DNA of 64,000 bases. It comes from Rhizobium sp. AQ_MP. GTDB lineage: Bacteria > Pseudomonadota > Alphaproteobacteria > Rhizobiales > Rhizobiaceae. The notes under the pieces are model-generated. The model searched no databases and was not told the origin of the DNA. It worked only from the letters and a program-made list of their open reading frames with translations. The DNA lies in the NCBI RefSeq assembly GCF_014237835.1, contig NZ_JACJVI010000004.1, positions 1 to 64,000 on the forward strand, read 5' to 3'. This document shows, piece by piece, positions 36,672 to 45,860 of the stretch (position 1 is its first letter; the number at the start of each line of letters is the position of its first letter). The translations under genes were made by a program, and so were the position numbers.

Positions 36672-38899
36672 TCTCCGGCCTCCTGGTGACGTACCGGGGC
36701 AGCGGCCAGAGCGGCGCCGGCAAGAGGTTTCAGTCTTTGCGGCTCGGCCTTTTCGGTCGGCTTGCCACCGAGCGCGACGCCGAGTGCGGCGAGCGGGCAT
36801 GTGATCGCCCAACGCAGAATGCGAATGCTGCCGGCGATCATGCTCTTGGGACGTTGGCGCAGGGCACGCTGTTCACGGACCACCGACATGTCGTGCATCA
36901 AAAGTTCTGCGATGATCGGGAAGTGATAGGGCTCGGCATCGAAGTGCAGGGCGATGGCCCCGTCTTCGTCGGGTGCTCCGCCGGCAATGCTGACGGGCAA
37001 GGACGTCACGATCATCGTCGAGGACACGTTGAGCAACTGAAGACGACCATATTCACCCTTGCGCAGCATGCGGGAGGCGCCCTGTGCGGGTATGAGCTTG
37101 GCACCCTTGGCGGAAGCCTCGGTGATTGCCCCGCGCAGGACGGTTTCGCCGAACTGCAGCTCGACATTGGTGCGCAGCGGCAGCTCGACGCCTGCGAGGT
37201 CCTGGCTCCGTTCGGTGACGACTCCCAGCGCACAGCCGGCGATCATCAGGTTCATCCAGTTCCAGGCACCGACGATCAGGAGCAGGCTCGAGATCTCCGG
37301 CTCGGTGTTGTAGCGATAGGCCGCGACAAACAGTGTGAAGCACAGGATACCGAAGATGATGAAGTAGGGCAGCGAGAGTTCCGAAAGACGGTCCTGCTTC
37401 AGGGAGACGCCCTTGGCAGTCACCTTGAAGGTCGGGCTCTTCGGCTTCAGGATCACGCTGATGATCGCCTGGAACAGATAGACCGACTGGACATATTCGT
37501 AGAGCTCCGAAATCCAGGGCCAGCGGACGCTGCCATAGAGGTAGCTGCGGACCATTTCCCCGACGATCAGATACATGACCGTATAGGCGAAGAAGTCTTC
37601 AAAAGACGCGACGAAGATCTTCATGTCGAAAAGGATGAAGAGCAGCGGGGCGACGAAGAAGACCGAGCGGACGAAGGGGAAGAACCAGAAGAGCGAGCTC
37701 GAGATGTAGCTCAGGCGCTGCGGCAGGGAGAGGCCGCGCTTGAAGAGCGGGTTCTTGAGCATCAGGATCTGCACCATGCCCTGGCACCAGCGCGAACGCT
37801 GACCGACGAAGCTGGCGAAGGTCTCCGGCTGCAGGCCCGAAATCAGTGGCTTGTCGATATAGAGGCTGTTCCAGCCACGGGAGTGGAGTTCGAGGGCGGT
37901 CTCGCAATCCTCGGTGATGGTGATACCCGAAAAGCCGCCGACCTCTTCCAGGGCTTCACGGCGCAGGACCGCAGCCGAGCCGCAAAAGAAGGATGCGTTC
38001 CAGCGGTCGAGACCCTTCTGAATCTTGCCGTAGAACATCTCGTTCTCGGAAGGCATGCGGCCGAAGGTTCCGAGATTGCGCTCGATCGGATCCGGGTTCG
38101 AGAAGAAGTGCGGTGTCTGGACGAGGAACAGGCGCTCATCCTCCAGAAAATAGCCGACGGTCTCGCGCAGGAAGTTGCGTTCCGGAGCATGATCGGCATC
38201 GAAGACGACCACAAGATCGGCATGGGTGCGCCAGAGGGCGGCGTTCAGGTTGCCGGCCTTGGCATGCACGTTCTCCTGACGGGTCATGTAGACGGCGCCG
38301 AGGTCGCTGCAGAGATCCTTCAGGATTGCCGCGCGCTCCTTCGCCTTGGCGGCGGCGACCGGATCGTCGGCATTACGCTTCTGGTCGGTGCCGCCATCAT
38401 CGAGGAGGTAGACGGTGAACTTGTCGGACGGATAGTCCATCGCCTTGGCCGCGGCCACCGTGAGCGCCAGAATCTCGCGATCTTCGTTATAGGTGGGAAT
38501 GAAGACGTCGACCGTCGGACTCTCTTCGTCGGCAAGTTGTGGCGCTCGCGGGCGATCGATCGGATCGGCGACGACGAACAGGCTGATGCCGAGCATCATG
38601 ATGCAGTACATCTCGGCGGCGTAAAGAATGACGCCAGGAACGAAGGAATAGAGATCTTCCAGCGGCGGAAGGGTGCTTGTCGTACGCCAATAGGCATATT
38701 GCAGGATCACGACGCTCGCCAGCGCCAGGAAGATATGGCGCCAGAAACCATCGAGCTTCAGCAACATGATGGCGCCGAGAAGGACGATCACGATAATGGA
38801 AAGGTTGAAGCGCGCGGCATGGCCGACGGGCTGGGCGATCAAGACGAACATCGCCACGACGATGGCCAACCAGATTGCATAGCGAAGTAAATTTCGCAC
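36668..38899 (-). CDS. bcsA: cellulose synthase catalytic subunit BcsA
   Basis: A 743-residue GT2 synthase with N-terminal membrane helices, a cytosolic catalytic loop and further helices. Catalytic motifs are DDG (167-169), DAD (234-236), TED (329-331) and QRSRW (367-371), all intact. It polymerises UDP-glucose into beta-1,4-glucan and exports it. The PilZ region (about 560-670) looks degenerate. Where RxxxR should be, the sequence reads ERSQDL (563-568), and the second motif is EASAKG. Control by cyclic di-GMP at the usual site is therefore doubtful. First gene of the operon. Confidence 0.94.
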   Translation of the reverse strand: MRNLLRYAIWLAIVVAMFVLIAQPVGHAARFNLSIIVIVLLGAIMLLKLDGFWRHIFLALASVVILQYAYWRTTSTLPPLEDLYSFVPGVILYAAEMYCIMMLGISLFVVADPIDRPRAPQLADEESPTVDVFIPTYNEDREILALTVAAAKAMDYPSDKFTVYLLDDGGTDQKRNADDPVAAAKAKERAAILKDLCSDLGAVYMTRQENVHAKAGNLNAALWRTHADLVVVFDADHAPERNFLRETVGYFLEDERLFLVQTPHFFSNPDPIERNLGTFGRMPSENEMFYGKIQKGLDRWNASFFCGSAAVLRREALEEVGGFSGITITEDCETALELHSRGWNSLYIDKPLISGLQPETFASFVGQRSRWCQGMVQILMLKNPLFKRGLSLPQRLSYISSSLFWFFPFVRSVFFVAPLLFILFDMKIFVASFEDFFAYTVMYLIVGEMVRSYLYGSVRWPWISELYEYVQSVYLFQAIISVILKPKSPTFKVTAKGVSLKQDRLSELSLPYFIIFGILCFTLFVAAYRYNTEPEISSLLLIVGAWNWMNLMIAGCALGVVTERSQDLAGVELPLRTNVELQFGETVLRGAITEASAKGAKLIPAQGASRMLRKGEYGRLQLLNVSSTMIVTSLPVSIAGGAPDEDGAIALHFDAEPYHFPIIAELLMHDMSVVREQRALRQRPKSMIAGSIRILRWAITCPLAALGVALGGKPTEKAEPQRLKPLAGAALAAAPVRHQEAGE

Positions 38900-39423
38900 G
38901 GCTCGGGACTCCTCATGAGTTCAATCGTCGATTAACCCGGGAGTGCCCTGCCCGCTTCACTGCGCTCTCGAATGCGTCCCCGAATTGAGGCACGTCAAGA
39001 AAAAGGCGGAGGCGGCAAGACCCGAAAAGTTAATCTTGACTTAACGTTAGGAGCCGCTCGTGGGGGATGGAAAGTGCAGACTGTCACCGACTTGCACAGT
39101 TGTCGGAATCTTGTCGCAAAATGTCCGAATAGTTGCGCTGCAACATAAAGATCACAGACCGAAATTCCGCAATTTATAACCAAAAAAGGTCTGCCAATCC
39201 AGTAAAATTGTCATATACGATTTGTTATAAGCGATATCCAAGACATGCATAAAAATTGCGACTTACCTGAATAAACAGAATCCATTCTATACCAAATACA
39301 ATGTCGATAACTATTTGCGCTGATTATTTTTTATCCACTCTTTGTTCAAAAAATGCTCAATTATATTATTTTTTAGACAAGAATGACGGATGAAGGCGAT
39401 CGAGACACTAGGAACCGACGGCG
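38900..39423. other. AT-rich divergent intergenic region upstream of bcsA
   Basis: A 524-base gene-free stretch between divergent bcsA and the AraC-type gene. From about 39080 to 39400 it is strikingly AT-rich compared with its surroundings, with A- and T-tracts. It should hold the cellulose operon promoter. No individual box could be fixed. Confidence 0.55.
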
Positions 39424-40437
39424 ATGCGGACAGTGATGATTGTGCTGCGCAGCAATTGCGGAATGTTAGATCTGGCCTCCTTCGTCGAGGCCTTGCGGTC
39501 AGCCCGGGATCCCAACGGCGACGCGTCCTATCTGCTAACAACTTGCGCTTGTGGACAAGGCAGCCTTCAGGCCGAAGAACCCTGGATCCGCGTCCAGGCC
39601 GCCCATGACATCACCAGCGCGCCCACAGATATCGACACGCTGATCCTGCCGAACTGCTCGGTCAGCGCCCTGCAAGACCAGGATGTCGAATGTAGTGCAG
39701 TTCTTGCCCGGCGCGGCGCGGCGGTGAGACGGATCGTTGCGCTTGGAAACGGCCTCCTGCTGGCCGCGCATGCCGGGCTGACGCGCGGCCTCACGGTGGC
39801 GGCCGACAGCAATGTCGGCGAACGTCTCTCGACAATCTGCGATCAGACCGTCGTTGACCCCAATTACGATTTGCACAAGAGCGGCAAGATCTGGAGCGCA
39901 CGCGGGCCGGCCGTCGGGCTATCGCTTGCCCTGGCCCTGATCGAGGAGGATCTGGGATATGACGCAGCCATGGATGTCAGCCAGCGTTTTACCGACCGGT
40001 TTCCGGACATGCGTCCCCGCTTCGCCAATGGCGGTGCAAATCTGGTGAATGGAGATCGACGGAGCCCCGTCGAGCGCATTCAGCAGTGGGTGATCGCCAA
40101 CCCCTCGGCCGACCTTACCGTCGGCCGGCTTGCCAGCATGGTCGCGATGAGCGAACGCACCCTGTCACGCACCTTCAAGCAGAGGACAGGTCAGACGGTG
40201 GGCGATTTCGTGCTGTCCGTCCGGCTTGCTTATGCCTGTGAGATGCTTCGCTCTGGGGAGCGCAAGATCAAGGATGTCGCCCGATTGGCAGGACTGGGCA
40301 GCCAGACGAACATGCGCCAGCTGTTCATCAGCCGCTATGGTCACCCGCCTTCGGAATTTCGCAAGCTCGAAGCGCAGCCCGCAATGGACGACGAGAACAT
40401 AGTACCCTTTCGCAGGGCGTTGTCGGCCCGCTTGTGA
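39424..40437 (+). CDS. GlxA-like AraC-family regulator (DJ-1/PfpI-like domain plus HTH)
   Basis: A 337-residue regulator. Residues 1-195 form a glutamine-amidotransferase-like (DJ-1/PfpI) domain and 215-315 a double AraC helix-turn-helix (LTVGRLASMVAMSERTLSRTF). At the usual nucleophile position the sequence reads ALGNGLLLAAHAGL instead of a Cys-Thr-Gly turn, so the domain is presumably a sensor without catalysis. The start has AGGA nine bases upstream. Divergent from bcsA across an AT-rich gap, so control of cellulose synthesis is possible but unproven. Confidence 0.85.
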   Translation: MRTVMIVLRSNCGMLDLASFVEALRSARDPNGDASYLLTTCACGQGSLQAEEPWIRVQAAHDITSAPTDIDTLILPNCSVSALQDQDVECSAVLARRGAAVRRIVALGNGLLLAAHAGLTRGLTVAADSNVGERLSTICDQTVVDPNYDLHKSGKIWSARGPAVGLSLALALIEEDLGYDAAMDVSQRFTDRFPDMRPRFANGGANLVNGDRRSPVERIQQWVIANPSADLTVGRLASMVAMSERTLSRTFKQRTGQTVGDFVLSVRLAYACEMLRSGERKIKDVARLAGLGSQTNMRQLFISRYGHPPSEFRKLEAQPAMDDENIVPFRRALSARL

Positions 40438-40514
40438 GCGCCTGATCAACGGCAACGTGCCCCGCAAGCTATCGACGCTCATGTGGCATACACCGGCGCC
40501 CTGCCCTTTGTCGG

Positions 40515-40719
40515 TCAGGCCGCAAGCTTTGCATAAGCCCCTTGCCGCTTCATCAGTTCGGCATGGTTGCCGACATCGACGATGCGGCCCAGCTGCATGA
40601 CGAGGATGCGGTTGGCATTGCGGATGGTACCGAGCCTGCGGGCAACGACCAGCGTCGTGCGGGCGATTTTGGACTGCTACTCCCGCGTCGCCCTATCCAC
40701 AATCAGGATCGGCCGCTCA
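40515..40719 (-). pseudogene. remnant of an ABC exporter ATP-binding domain
   Basis: Translating the minus strand gives ERPILIVDRATRE, a stop, then RTTLVVARRLGTIRNANRIL and on to GAYAKLAA with a terminal stop. This is the C-terminal end of an MsbA/HlyB-type ATPase. Walker B has lost its catalytic glutamate (VDRAT for LDEAT). The switch histidine is Arg (VARRL for IAHRL). About a dozen residues are missing after Walker B, and an in-frame TAG interrupts the frame. LSGGQ and everything before it are absent. Confidence 0.8.
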
Positions 40720-40927
40720 CTGGGAAAAAGTGCGGACGCTCAACACACGCTGCTTCTGGCCAGTTGTACGCATGACACAGCATTCGCCGAAGACGGTGTC
40801 CACTCGCTTTGGCGGGTCCTCCCGCAAGGCCGACAGCGGGCCACCGCCGAATCCTCCAGCACCTCATCATCGCTTACTGAAGTCGCAAGCGCAGCACGGC
40901 TATCCCATGGCAGACCGGCTGCGATAA
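40720..40927. other. stretch between ABC remnant and tRNA-Gln
   Basis: About 200 bases without a recognisable gene. It may contain further eroded sequence from the lost transporter, but no frame could be matched. Confidence 0.35.
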
Positions 40928-41002
40928 TGGCTGGGGCGCCAGGATTCGAACCTGGGAATGTCGGTACCAAAAACCGATGCCTTACCGCTTGGCGACGCCC
41001 CA
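40928..41002 (-). tRNA. tRNA-Gln (anticodon TTG)
   Basis: A 75-base cloverleaf on the minus strand. The acceptor stem is TGGGGCG/CGCCCCA, the anticodon loop is TTTTGGT between TCGGT and ACCGA, the T-arm has GTTCGAATC, and discriminator G is followed by an encoded CCA. Confidence 0.96.
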
Positions 41003-41172
41003 ACAGGATTTGAGCGACGATGACGCGCTGCAAATCGCGGCCTGATTAGCAAAGGGAAAGCCGGGCGGCAACACCTTGAGGAGGGGTCTTTTGCGTTTTT
41101 CCCGGAACGATGCCGCGGCGGCGTCGTTTCCTTGTCATCCCCCACGACAAAAACCAAGGAAAAGGACCTCCC

Positions 41173-41733
41173 ATGCCCTCCATCACTTCCGCCCGCATTC
41201 TCATTCTCGCCACCCACGGCTATGAGCGCTCCGAGCTTCGCGTGCCGCTGGAACAGCTGACGGCGAAGGGTGCAAAAGTCACAATCGCCTCGCTTGAAAA
41301 GGCGCCGATCAAGAGCTGGGACGAGGACAACTGGGGCGACACGGCTGACGTGGATCTCACGCTTGACGAGGTGCAGATCGATGATTTCGACGCTCTCGTC
41401 ATTCCCGGCGGCCAGATCAATCCCGACCTGTTGCGCAAGGAGGAGAAGGCCGTCGACCTGGTCAAGACCTTCCTCAATTCCGGCAAGACGGTTGCCGCCG
41501 TCTGCCATGGTCCGTGGCTTCTGATCGAAGCCGGTGGCATCAAAGGCCGCAAAGCGACCTCCTACTCCTCGATCAAGACCGACATGATCAATGCCGGCGC
41601 AGTCTGGCGGGACGAGGCCGTGGTCACCGACCAGGGCATCATCACCTCCCGCAATCCCGGCGATCTCGACGCCTTCGTCGCCAAGATCATCGAGGAGATC
41701 GAGGAGGGCCGGCACGAGCGCCGCGCGGCCTGA
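41173..41733 (+). CDS. DJ-1/PfpI-family protein (deglycase/protease-like)
   Basis: A 186-residue protein of the YhbO/PfpI group. The nucleophile Cys111 lies in AAVCHGPWLL, and the acidic partner is near the N-terminal THGYERSEL. Family members repair glycated proteins or act as stress proteases and chaperones. AAAGGA precedes the start. Followed by a strong terminator, so it is monocistronic. Confidence 0.92.
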   Translation: MPSITSARILILATHGYERSELRVPLEQLTAKGAKVTIASLEKAPIKSWDEDNWGDTADVDLTLDEVQIDDFDALVIPGGQINPDLLRKEEKAVDLVKTFLNSGKTVAAVCHGPWLLIEAGGIKGRKATSYSSIKTDMINAGAVWRDEAVVTDQGIITSRNPGDLDAFVAKIIEEIEEGRHERRAA

Positions 41734-41765
41734 TTCCTTCTTTCAAGCCTGTAAAACAAGCCAGG

Positions 41766-41792
41766 AACCCGGCGGGAGACCGCCGGGTTTCT
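41766..41792 (+). terminator. rho-independent terminator after PfpI gene
   Basis: A perfect 10-bp stem (AACCCGGCGG / CCGCCGGGTT) with a 4-base loop and a short T-run. Confidence 0.85.
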
Positions 41793-41818
41793 GGTGCTTT
41801 GCCGCCCGGGATTCCGCT

Positions 41819-42145
41819 TCAGCCGGGAATGGACGGTATTTCGCGTTTCAGGTCGGGCTCGTCATGGATGAACGTGAGCTGCAGGGTGGCCATGCGCTCG
41901 GCCGAGGGATCACGGATGGTGCCGAGCCTGGCCGGAGTCTCGACCGCGATGCCGCCTTCACCCAGCGCTTCCAGCAAGCCTGCAAAGGCGCCGGCGGGCA
42001 GGGTGAAACGGATCGTGTTCATCAGGTTGGAATACATGTGCACGTCATCGATCCAGCCGCCAAGGCGGTTGACGGTATCGAAGACGAAACTTGTCGCCGC
42101 TTTGCGCTCGATACGCGTGACGGCATTGAGCATCACGATGGCCAT
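41819..42145 (-). CDS. conserved-looking small protein of unknown function
   Basis: A 108-residue cytosolic protein without recognised motifs. GGGAG six bases before ATG supports the start. The sequence is soluble and mixed alpha/beta in composition, with no signal peptide or cysteines. It sits on the opposite strand between two plus-strand genes. Confidence 0.65.
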   Translation of the reverse strand: MAIVMLNAVTRIERKAATSFVFDTVNRLGGWIDDVHMYSNLMNTIRFTLPAGAFAGLLEALGEGGIAVETPARLGTIRDPSAERMATLQLTFIHDEPDLKREIPSIPG

Positions 42146-42257
42146 GAATGCGCTCCCTTTTCGTCACCAGAGAGTGCAGCGGCCGGCGGTGACAAATCAA
42201 GCCTCCTGTGAAATAGGCTTCACGCTGCGGCTTGCCGCGCGGGATGGGACGAGGTGG

Positions 42258-43271
42258 ATGAAGAAGCAGAAGCCCCACAGGAAATCGGAGCGGAATGCCG
42301 CGAGGCGCGGAAGTGCAAAGCCTGGTCGGCCCCAGCCGGGTGGCGGGTCTCTCCACGTCTCGGGCCGGAAGGCGGAAGACATCCCTGGCGCGGCCGTAGC
42401 CTCAGGCGTCATGACGGCCGCCGAGCGTTTGCGCGCCGGTGCTCGAACCCGGGAGTTCCGGATCGCCTTCGGCGTCTTCCTGGCCGGCGTGCTCACAGTC
42501 GCCGCCTCGCTTGGCATTCCCCACGAATTCGCCTTCTTCGAGCTCGGCTATCTCTTCACCTTGTCCATCTACGATCTCGTGCTTGCCATGCTCGGCCTGT
42601 CAGTGGCGATCGGCATGGCGCAGCGGCGGAGCGAGGTCGTCTCGATCGTCGTCGCCTTTATCGCCGTCGTCGCGCCGATGCTGCTCTTCTTCGACCCGAT
42701 CTTCAGCGCCATCCTGCAAAGCCCGCTCGGTCACGAGCTTTTCCTGATCGCGCCGGTGGCCGTGTTGCTGTCGGGTCTCGTTCTGTGGCTGCCGGCGCGG
42801 GTTCGCCGTCTTGCCGCACCGTTCGCGGCCGCCGTGGTCGGCTTTTCCATATCGCTCTTCATCGGGCTTGATGATTTCGGCATCGGTATCAAGGAGTTCG
42901 CGTTTTCCGCCGTCCTCGGGGCGCTGTGGATCCTGGCCGTTCCCGGTCTCATGCTGCGCCCCTTCCGCGGTGCCTGGCTCACCATTCCGGCGCGCATTAT
43001 CGGCTCCTGGCTGATGGTGATCGCGGTCATCGTGACCGTCTCGCTTTACGTGCCATTGACGCCGGATGCGCCGCCGCTTGCCGATGCGAGCCAATCCGAC
43101 GGCGGCATGACGCCGGATGCGCCAGCGCTGCCACCGCTCGATCCGGCGATCGAAGAGGGGCTGATGGAGGCTCCCGACAGTTTCGGCGAAGCCCCCGGTG
43201 ACGGCGGCATGCCGGCGCCGGAACTCGGCGACAATCCGCTTCTGGGTGGCGGACGCAGCCGACAGCCATGA
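42258..43271 (+). CDS. multi-pass membrane protein of unknown function
   Basis: A 337-residue protein. A strongly basic, low-complexity N-terminus (1-55) precedes about seven membrane helices (70-285) and an acidic Pro/Asp/Gly-rich tail (290-335). GAGG lies three bases before ATG at 42258. An internal ATG at 42411 (MTAAERLRAG) may be the real start, as the first 51 residues look unlike a domain. It precedes a DUF1499-type gene in the same direction by 86 bases and may act with it. Confidence 0.65.
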   Translation: MKKQKPHRKSERNAARRGSAKPGRPQPGGGSLHVSGRKAEDIPGAAVASGVMTAAERLRAGARTREFRIAFGVFLAGVLTVAASLGIPHEFAFFELGYLFTLSIYDLVLAMLGLSVAIGMAQRRSEVVSIVVAFIAVVAPMLLFFDPIFSAILQSPLGHELFLIAPVAVLLSGLVLWLPARVRRLAAPFAAAVVGFSISLFIGLDDFGIGIKEFAFSAVLGALWILAVPGLMLRPFRGAWLTIPARIIGSWLMVIAVIVTVSLYVPLTPDAPPLADASQSDGGMTPDAPALPPLDPAIEEGLMEAPDSFGEAPGDGGMPAPELGDNPLLGGGRSRQP

Positions 43272-43357
43272 GGCACGGTCGACCGCATTGCCTGTCGACG
43301 CTTTCAGCGCCAGCCGTTACAAGCGGTCAGTGTCGCCTCTGATTCCGGTAGAACCTG

Positions 43358-44293
43358 ATGCAAATCCGCTATGACCGTCCGGTGTCCCGTTCCGCCTTTC
43401 TGGCGCGGCGGCTCGCACTGTTTTCGCTCGGCATGCTGCTGATCGTCGTGCTGGCGCATCGCTTCGGGCCGCTGGCGACGCCGGATTTCGTCATGCTGGT
43501 TCTGGCAACGGCGGTACCGGCTGCCCTTGCCGTGCCGCTGGCGTTCCTGGGTCTCGCAAGGCTCTGGCAGATCGGGGCGCTCGGCGGTGTCGCATCGGCC
43601 TGGGCACTGATCTATGCCCTCCTGCCGCTCGCCCTGCCGGGTTACGGCTACTACCTCTATCTCACCAAGCCGAAGCTGACGGAGGTTTCGACCGACCTGG
43701 CCGACCGCCCCGGCTTCATTTCCGCACCGGATGCGGCGCAGCATCTCCTGCCGCGCCCTGCCCTTCCGGCCAATGCCGCCGAGGCGCAGCTCGAAGCCTA
43801 TCCAGGTCTCAACGGTCGGCGCTACGAGGGCGCGATCGACCGCGTCTATGAGGCGGTGCGCAAGGTCGCGGCGGAAAACCGGCTGGTGGTGACGGCGAGC
43901 CGTGGCGAGGAATATGGTCTGCCGGAGCTTGAACTGCGCCCGACGACCGAAAGCCCTGCCGAGGCGGAGGCTGACGGGGCTGCAGCCCCCGCCCAGGAGG
44001 CCCTGCCGGAAAGCGGGCCGCTTCCCACGGCGCGGCCCGAGCCAAGCCTCCTTCTGCCGCTCGCGAACGACGAGCCGGAGGGCACGGCACGGCTGCAGTT
44101 TTCCACCCGCACCCTGGTGCTTGGGCTTCCCTTCGACGCGGTGGTGCGCCTGCGCGAAGAGGCGGAAATGACGCTCGTCGATATCCGCGTTGCCTCGCGC
44201 TACGGGCCGCACGACCTCGGCATCAGCGACCGCATTGCAGAGGGCTTTCTGCATGCGCTTGATGCGGAACTTCTGGGGATTGCCGGGAACTGA
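43358..44293 (+). CDS. DUF1499-type membrane protein
   Basis: A 311-residue protein with three N-terminal membrane helices (about 18-105) followed by a periplasmic DUF1499-like domain. The domain starts at DRPGFISAPDAA and ends with the characteristic VDIRVASRYGPHDLGISDRI segment. An Ala/Glu/Pro-rich insertion splits the domain near residues 200-235. Molecular function unknown. Confidence 0.75.
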   Translation: MQIRYDRPVSRSAFLARRLALFSLGMLLIVVLAHRFGPLATPDFVMLVLATAVPAALAVPLAFLGLARLWQIGALGGVASAWALIYALLPLALPGYGYYLYLTKPKLTEVSTDLADRPGFISAPDAAQHLLPRPALPANAAEAQLEAYPGLNGRRYEGAIDRVYEAVRKVAAENRLVVTASRGEEYGLPELELRPTTESPAEAEADGAAAPAQEALPESGPLPTARPEPSLLLPLANDEPEGTARLQFSTRTLVLGLPFDAVVRLREEAEMTLVDIRVASRYGPHDLGISDRIAEGFLHALDAELLGIAGN

Positions 44294-44315
44294 GATTGGC
44301 CTTTTGCCGCTTGGT

Positions 44316-44457
44316 ACCCCCCTCTGCCCTCCTGAGCTTGTCGAAGGGCGGGCATCTCCCCCACACGGGGGGAGAGCGGATGAACGCAGGCGCCGGCGAC
44401 AATCTCCACTCTCCCCACCTGTGGGGGAGATGTCGGCGAAGCCTACAGAGGGGGGTG
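44316..44457. repeat. RIME-like intergenic palindromic element B
   Basis: Begins ACCCCCCTCTGCCCT and ends with CAGAGGGGGGT, with inner CTCCCCCACACGGGGGGAGA and its partner near 44410-44430. Same family as 2597-2745 and 59587-59779. It lies between convergent genes. Confidence 0.75.
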
Positions 44458-44505
44458 ATCCAGGTGGTGCGGCGAACGGGGCAGGCCAAGGACCCGCAAG
44501 TCAAT

Positions 44506-45426
44506 CTAACCCGGCCGATACTCCCCCGACAGCCGCGGCGGGCCGTCCGTGGCAATCAGGCCCTTCTCCACGAGATCCTCGATATGGGCGAGCACGGAGA
44601 GGGCAGCTGCCCCATGCAGGCGCGGGTCCGTGGTGGCGTAGATCACCTTGACCATGTCCGGGATCAGCCGGTCGCCCTTGCGGATGCGCTCCAGGACGGC
44701 GCGTTCGCGCAGGCGGCGATGGGTGCGCAGCGCCCGGACAAAGGCTTGAGGCTCGGTGACGGGGCCGCCATGGCCGGGCAGATAAAGCCGGTCCTGCCGC
44801 TCCAGAAGCCGGTCGAGCGAGGCCATGTAATCGCCCATGGCACCATCCGGAGGGGCGACGATCGAGGTGGCCCAGGCCATGACATGATCGGCGGAGAAGA
44901 GGATGCCGGTGCCTCCCAGCGCAAAGGCGGCGTGATTGGCGGTGTGGCCCGGCGTCAACACGGCGGTGAGACGCCAGCCCTCGCCCTCGACGGCCTCTCC
45001 ATCCGCAATGGCTATATCGGGCACGAAATCGCTGTCAGCGCTTTCGGCAAAGGGGTTCACCTCGCCCTTGAAGAGCGGCCGGGCCGGGCGATGCGGGCCT
45101 TCGGCGACGATGACGGCGCCTTTCCTTTCCTTCAGCCGGCGGGCGAGCGGGGAATGATCGCGGTGCGTGTGGCTGACCGCGATATGGGTCACCTCCCTGC
45201 CCTCCAAGGCCGTCATCAGCGCCTCGAAATGCGCGTCATTTTCGGGGCCTGGGTCGATGACGCAGACGGATTTCTGACCGACGATATAGGTGTTGGTGCC
45301 GTGGAAGGTGAAAGGGCTCGGATTGGGTGCGGTCAGCCGCTGCACGCCTTCAGCCACCGGCACCGCCACGCCATGCAACGGCTCGAAGGCGGTGACGAAT
45401 TGGGGCGTGGCCTCGTCTGCGCTCAT
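44506..45426 (-). CDS. metallo-beta-lactamase-fold hydrolase
   Basis: A 306-residue hydrolase of the LACTB2/glyoxalase II-like group. The zinc motif is SHTHRDHSP, with further ligands in TPGHTANH, SADHVM and LPGHGGP, and a C-terminal winged-helix-like segment. The substrate is unknown. It starts inside the stop of the upstream cupin gene (ATGA), so the two are co-translated. Confidence 0.88.
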   Translation of the reverse strand: MSADEATPQFVTAFEPLHGVAVPVAEGVQRLTAPNPSPFTFHGTNTYIVGQKSVCVIDPGPENDAHFEALMTALEGREVTHIAVSHTHRDHSPLARRLKERKGAVIVAEGPHRPARPLFKGEVNPFAESADSDFVPDIAIADGEAVEGEGWRLTAVLTPGHTANHAAFALGGTGILFSADHVMAWATSIVAPPDGAMGDYMASLDRLLERQDRLYLPGHGGPVTEPQAFVRALRTHRRLRERAVLERIRKGDRLIPDMVKVIYATTDPRLHGAAALSVLAHIEDLVEKGLIATDGPPRLSGEYRPG

Positions 45427-45719
45427 TTGTATTCGATCTCGATGAAGCTCATCGGCTGGTCGCCGCCATTGATGACATTGTGCTCGACGCCGGCGTCGCG
45501 CCGATAGGCTTCGCCGGCCCTGGACGTGACCTGGCGCGAGCCTTCGGCATCCTCGATCAGGAAATGGCAATCGGTGAGCGGTACGACGACATAGCCGAGA
45601 CCATGGGTGTGATGCCCGGTTGCGGCGCCGGGCTCGAAATCCCAGCGGGTGATGCGGGTGACGGCATCATCGAGGACCACGGTCGGGATGGCGGGCGGAC
45701 GGGCGGAATAGCCGGGCAT
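45423..45719 (-). CDS. small cupin-domain protein
   Basis: A 98-residue single cupin barrel. Metal ligands are in GAATGHHTHGLGYVV and AGVEHNVIN. Small cupins of this kind bind metal and act as isomerases, dioxygenases or sensors. It is coupled to the MBL hydrolase by a four-base overlap. The start at 45719 excludes an arginine-rich extension that has no similarity. Confidence 0.82.
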   Translation of the reverse strand: MPGYSARPPAIPTVVLDDAVTRITRWDFEPGAATGHHTHGLGYVVVPLTDCHFLIEDAEGSRQVTSRAGEAYRRDAGVEHNVINGGDQPMSFIEIEYK

Positions 45720-45860
45720 GGGCGAGGTCTCCGGGTGGGGCGTGGGGGCGCAACCTAACCTGCGCCTTCCGATGCGGCAATTGCCGGATTGGCGGTATCC
45801 GACCAATGCCATGACTGCCGCTCTGCCAGTCTCGCTGGGCCTGTGGTGCGGTCAGCCTCC

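Noticed and set aside
36686..38890. A 734-codon plus-strand open frame opposite bcsA
   Set aside because: bcsA on the other strand has all catalytic motifs; the opposing translation is compositionally odd and without domains.
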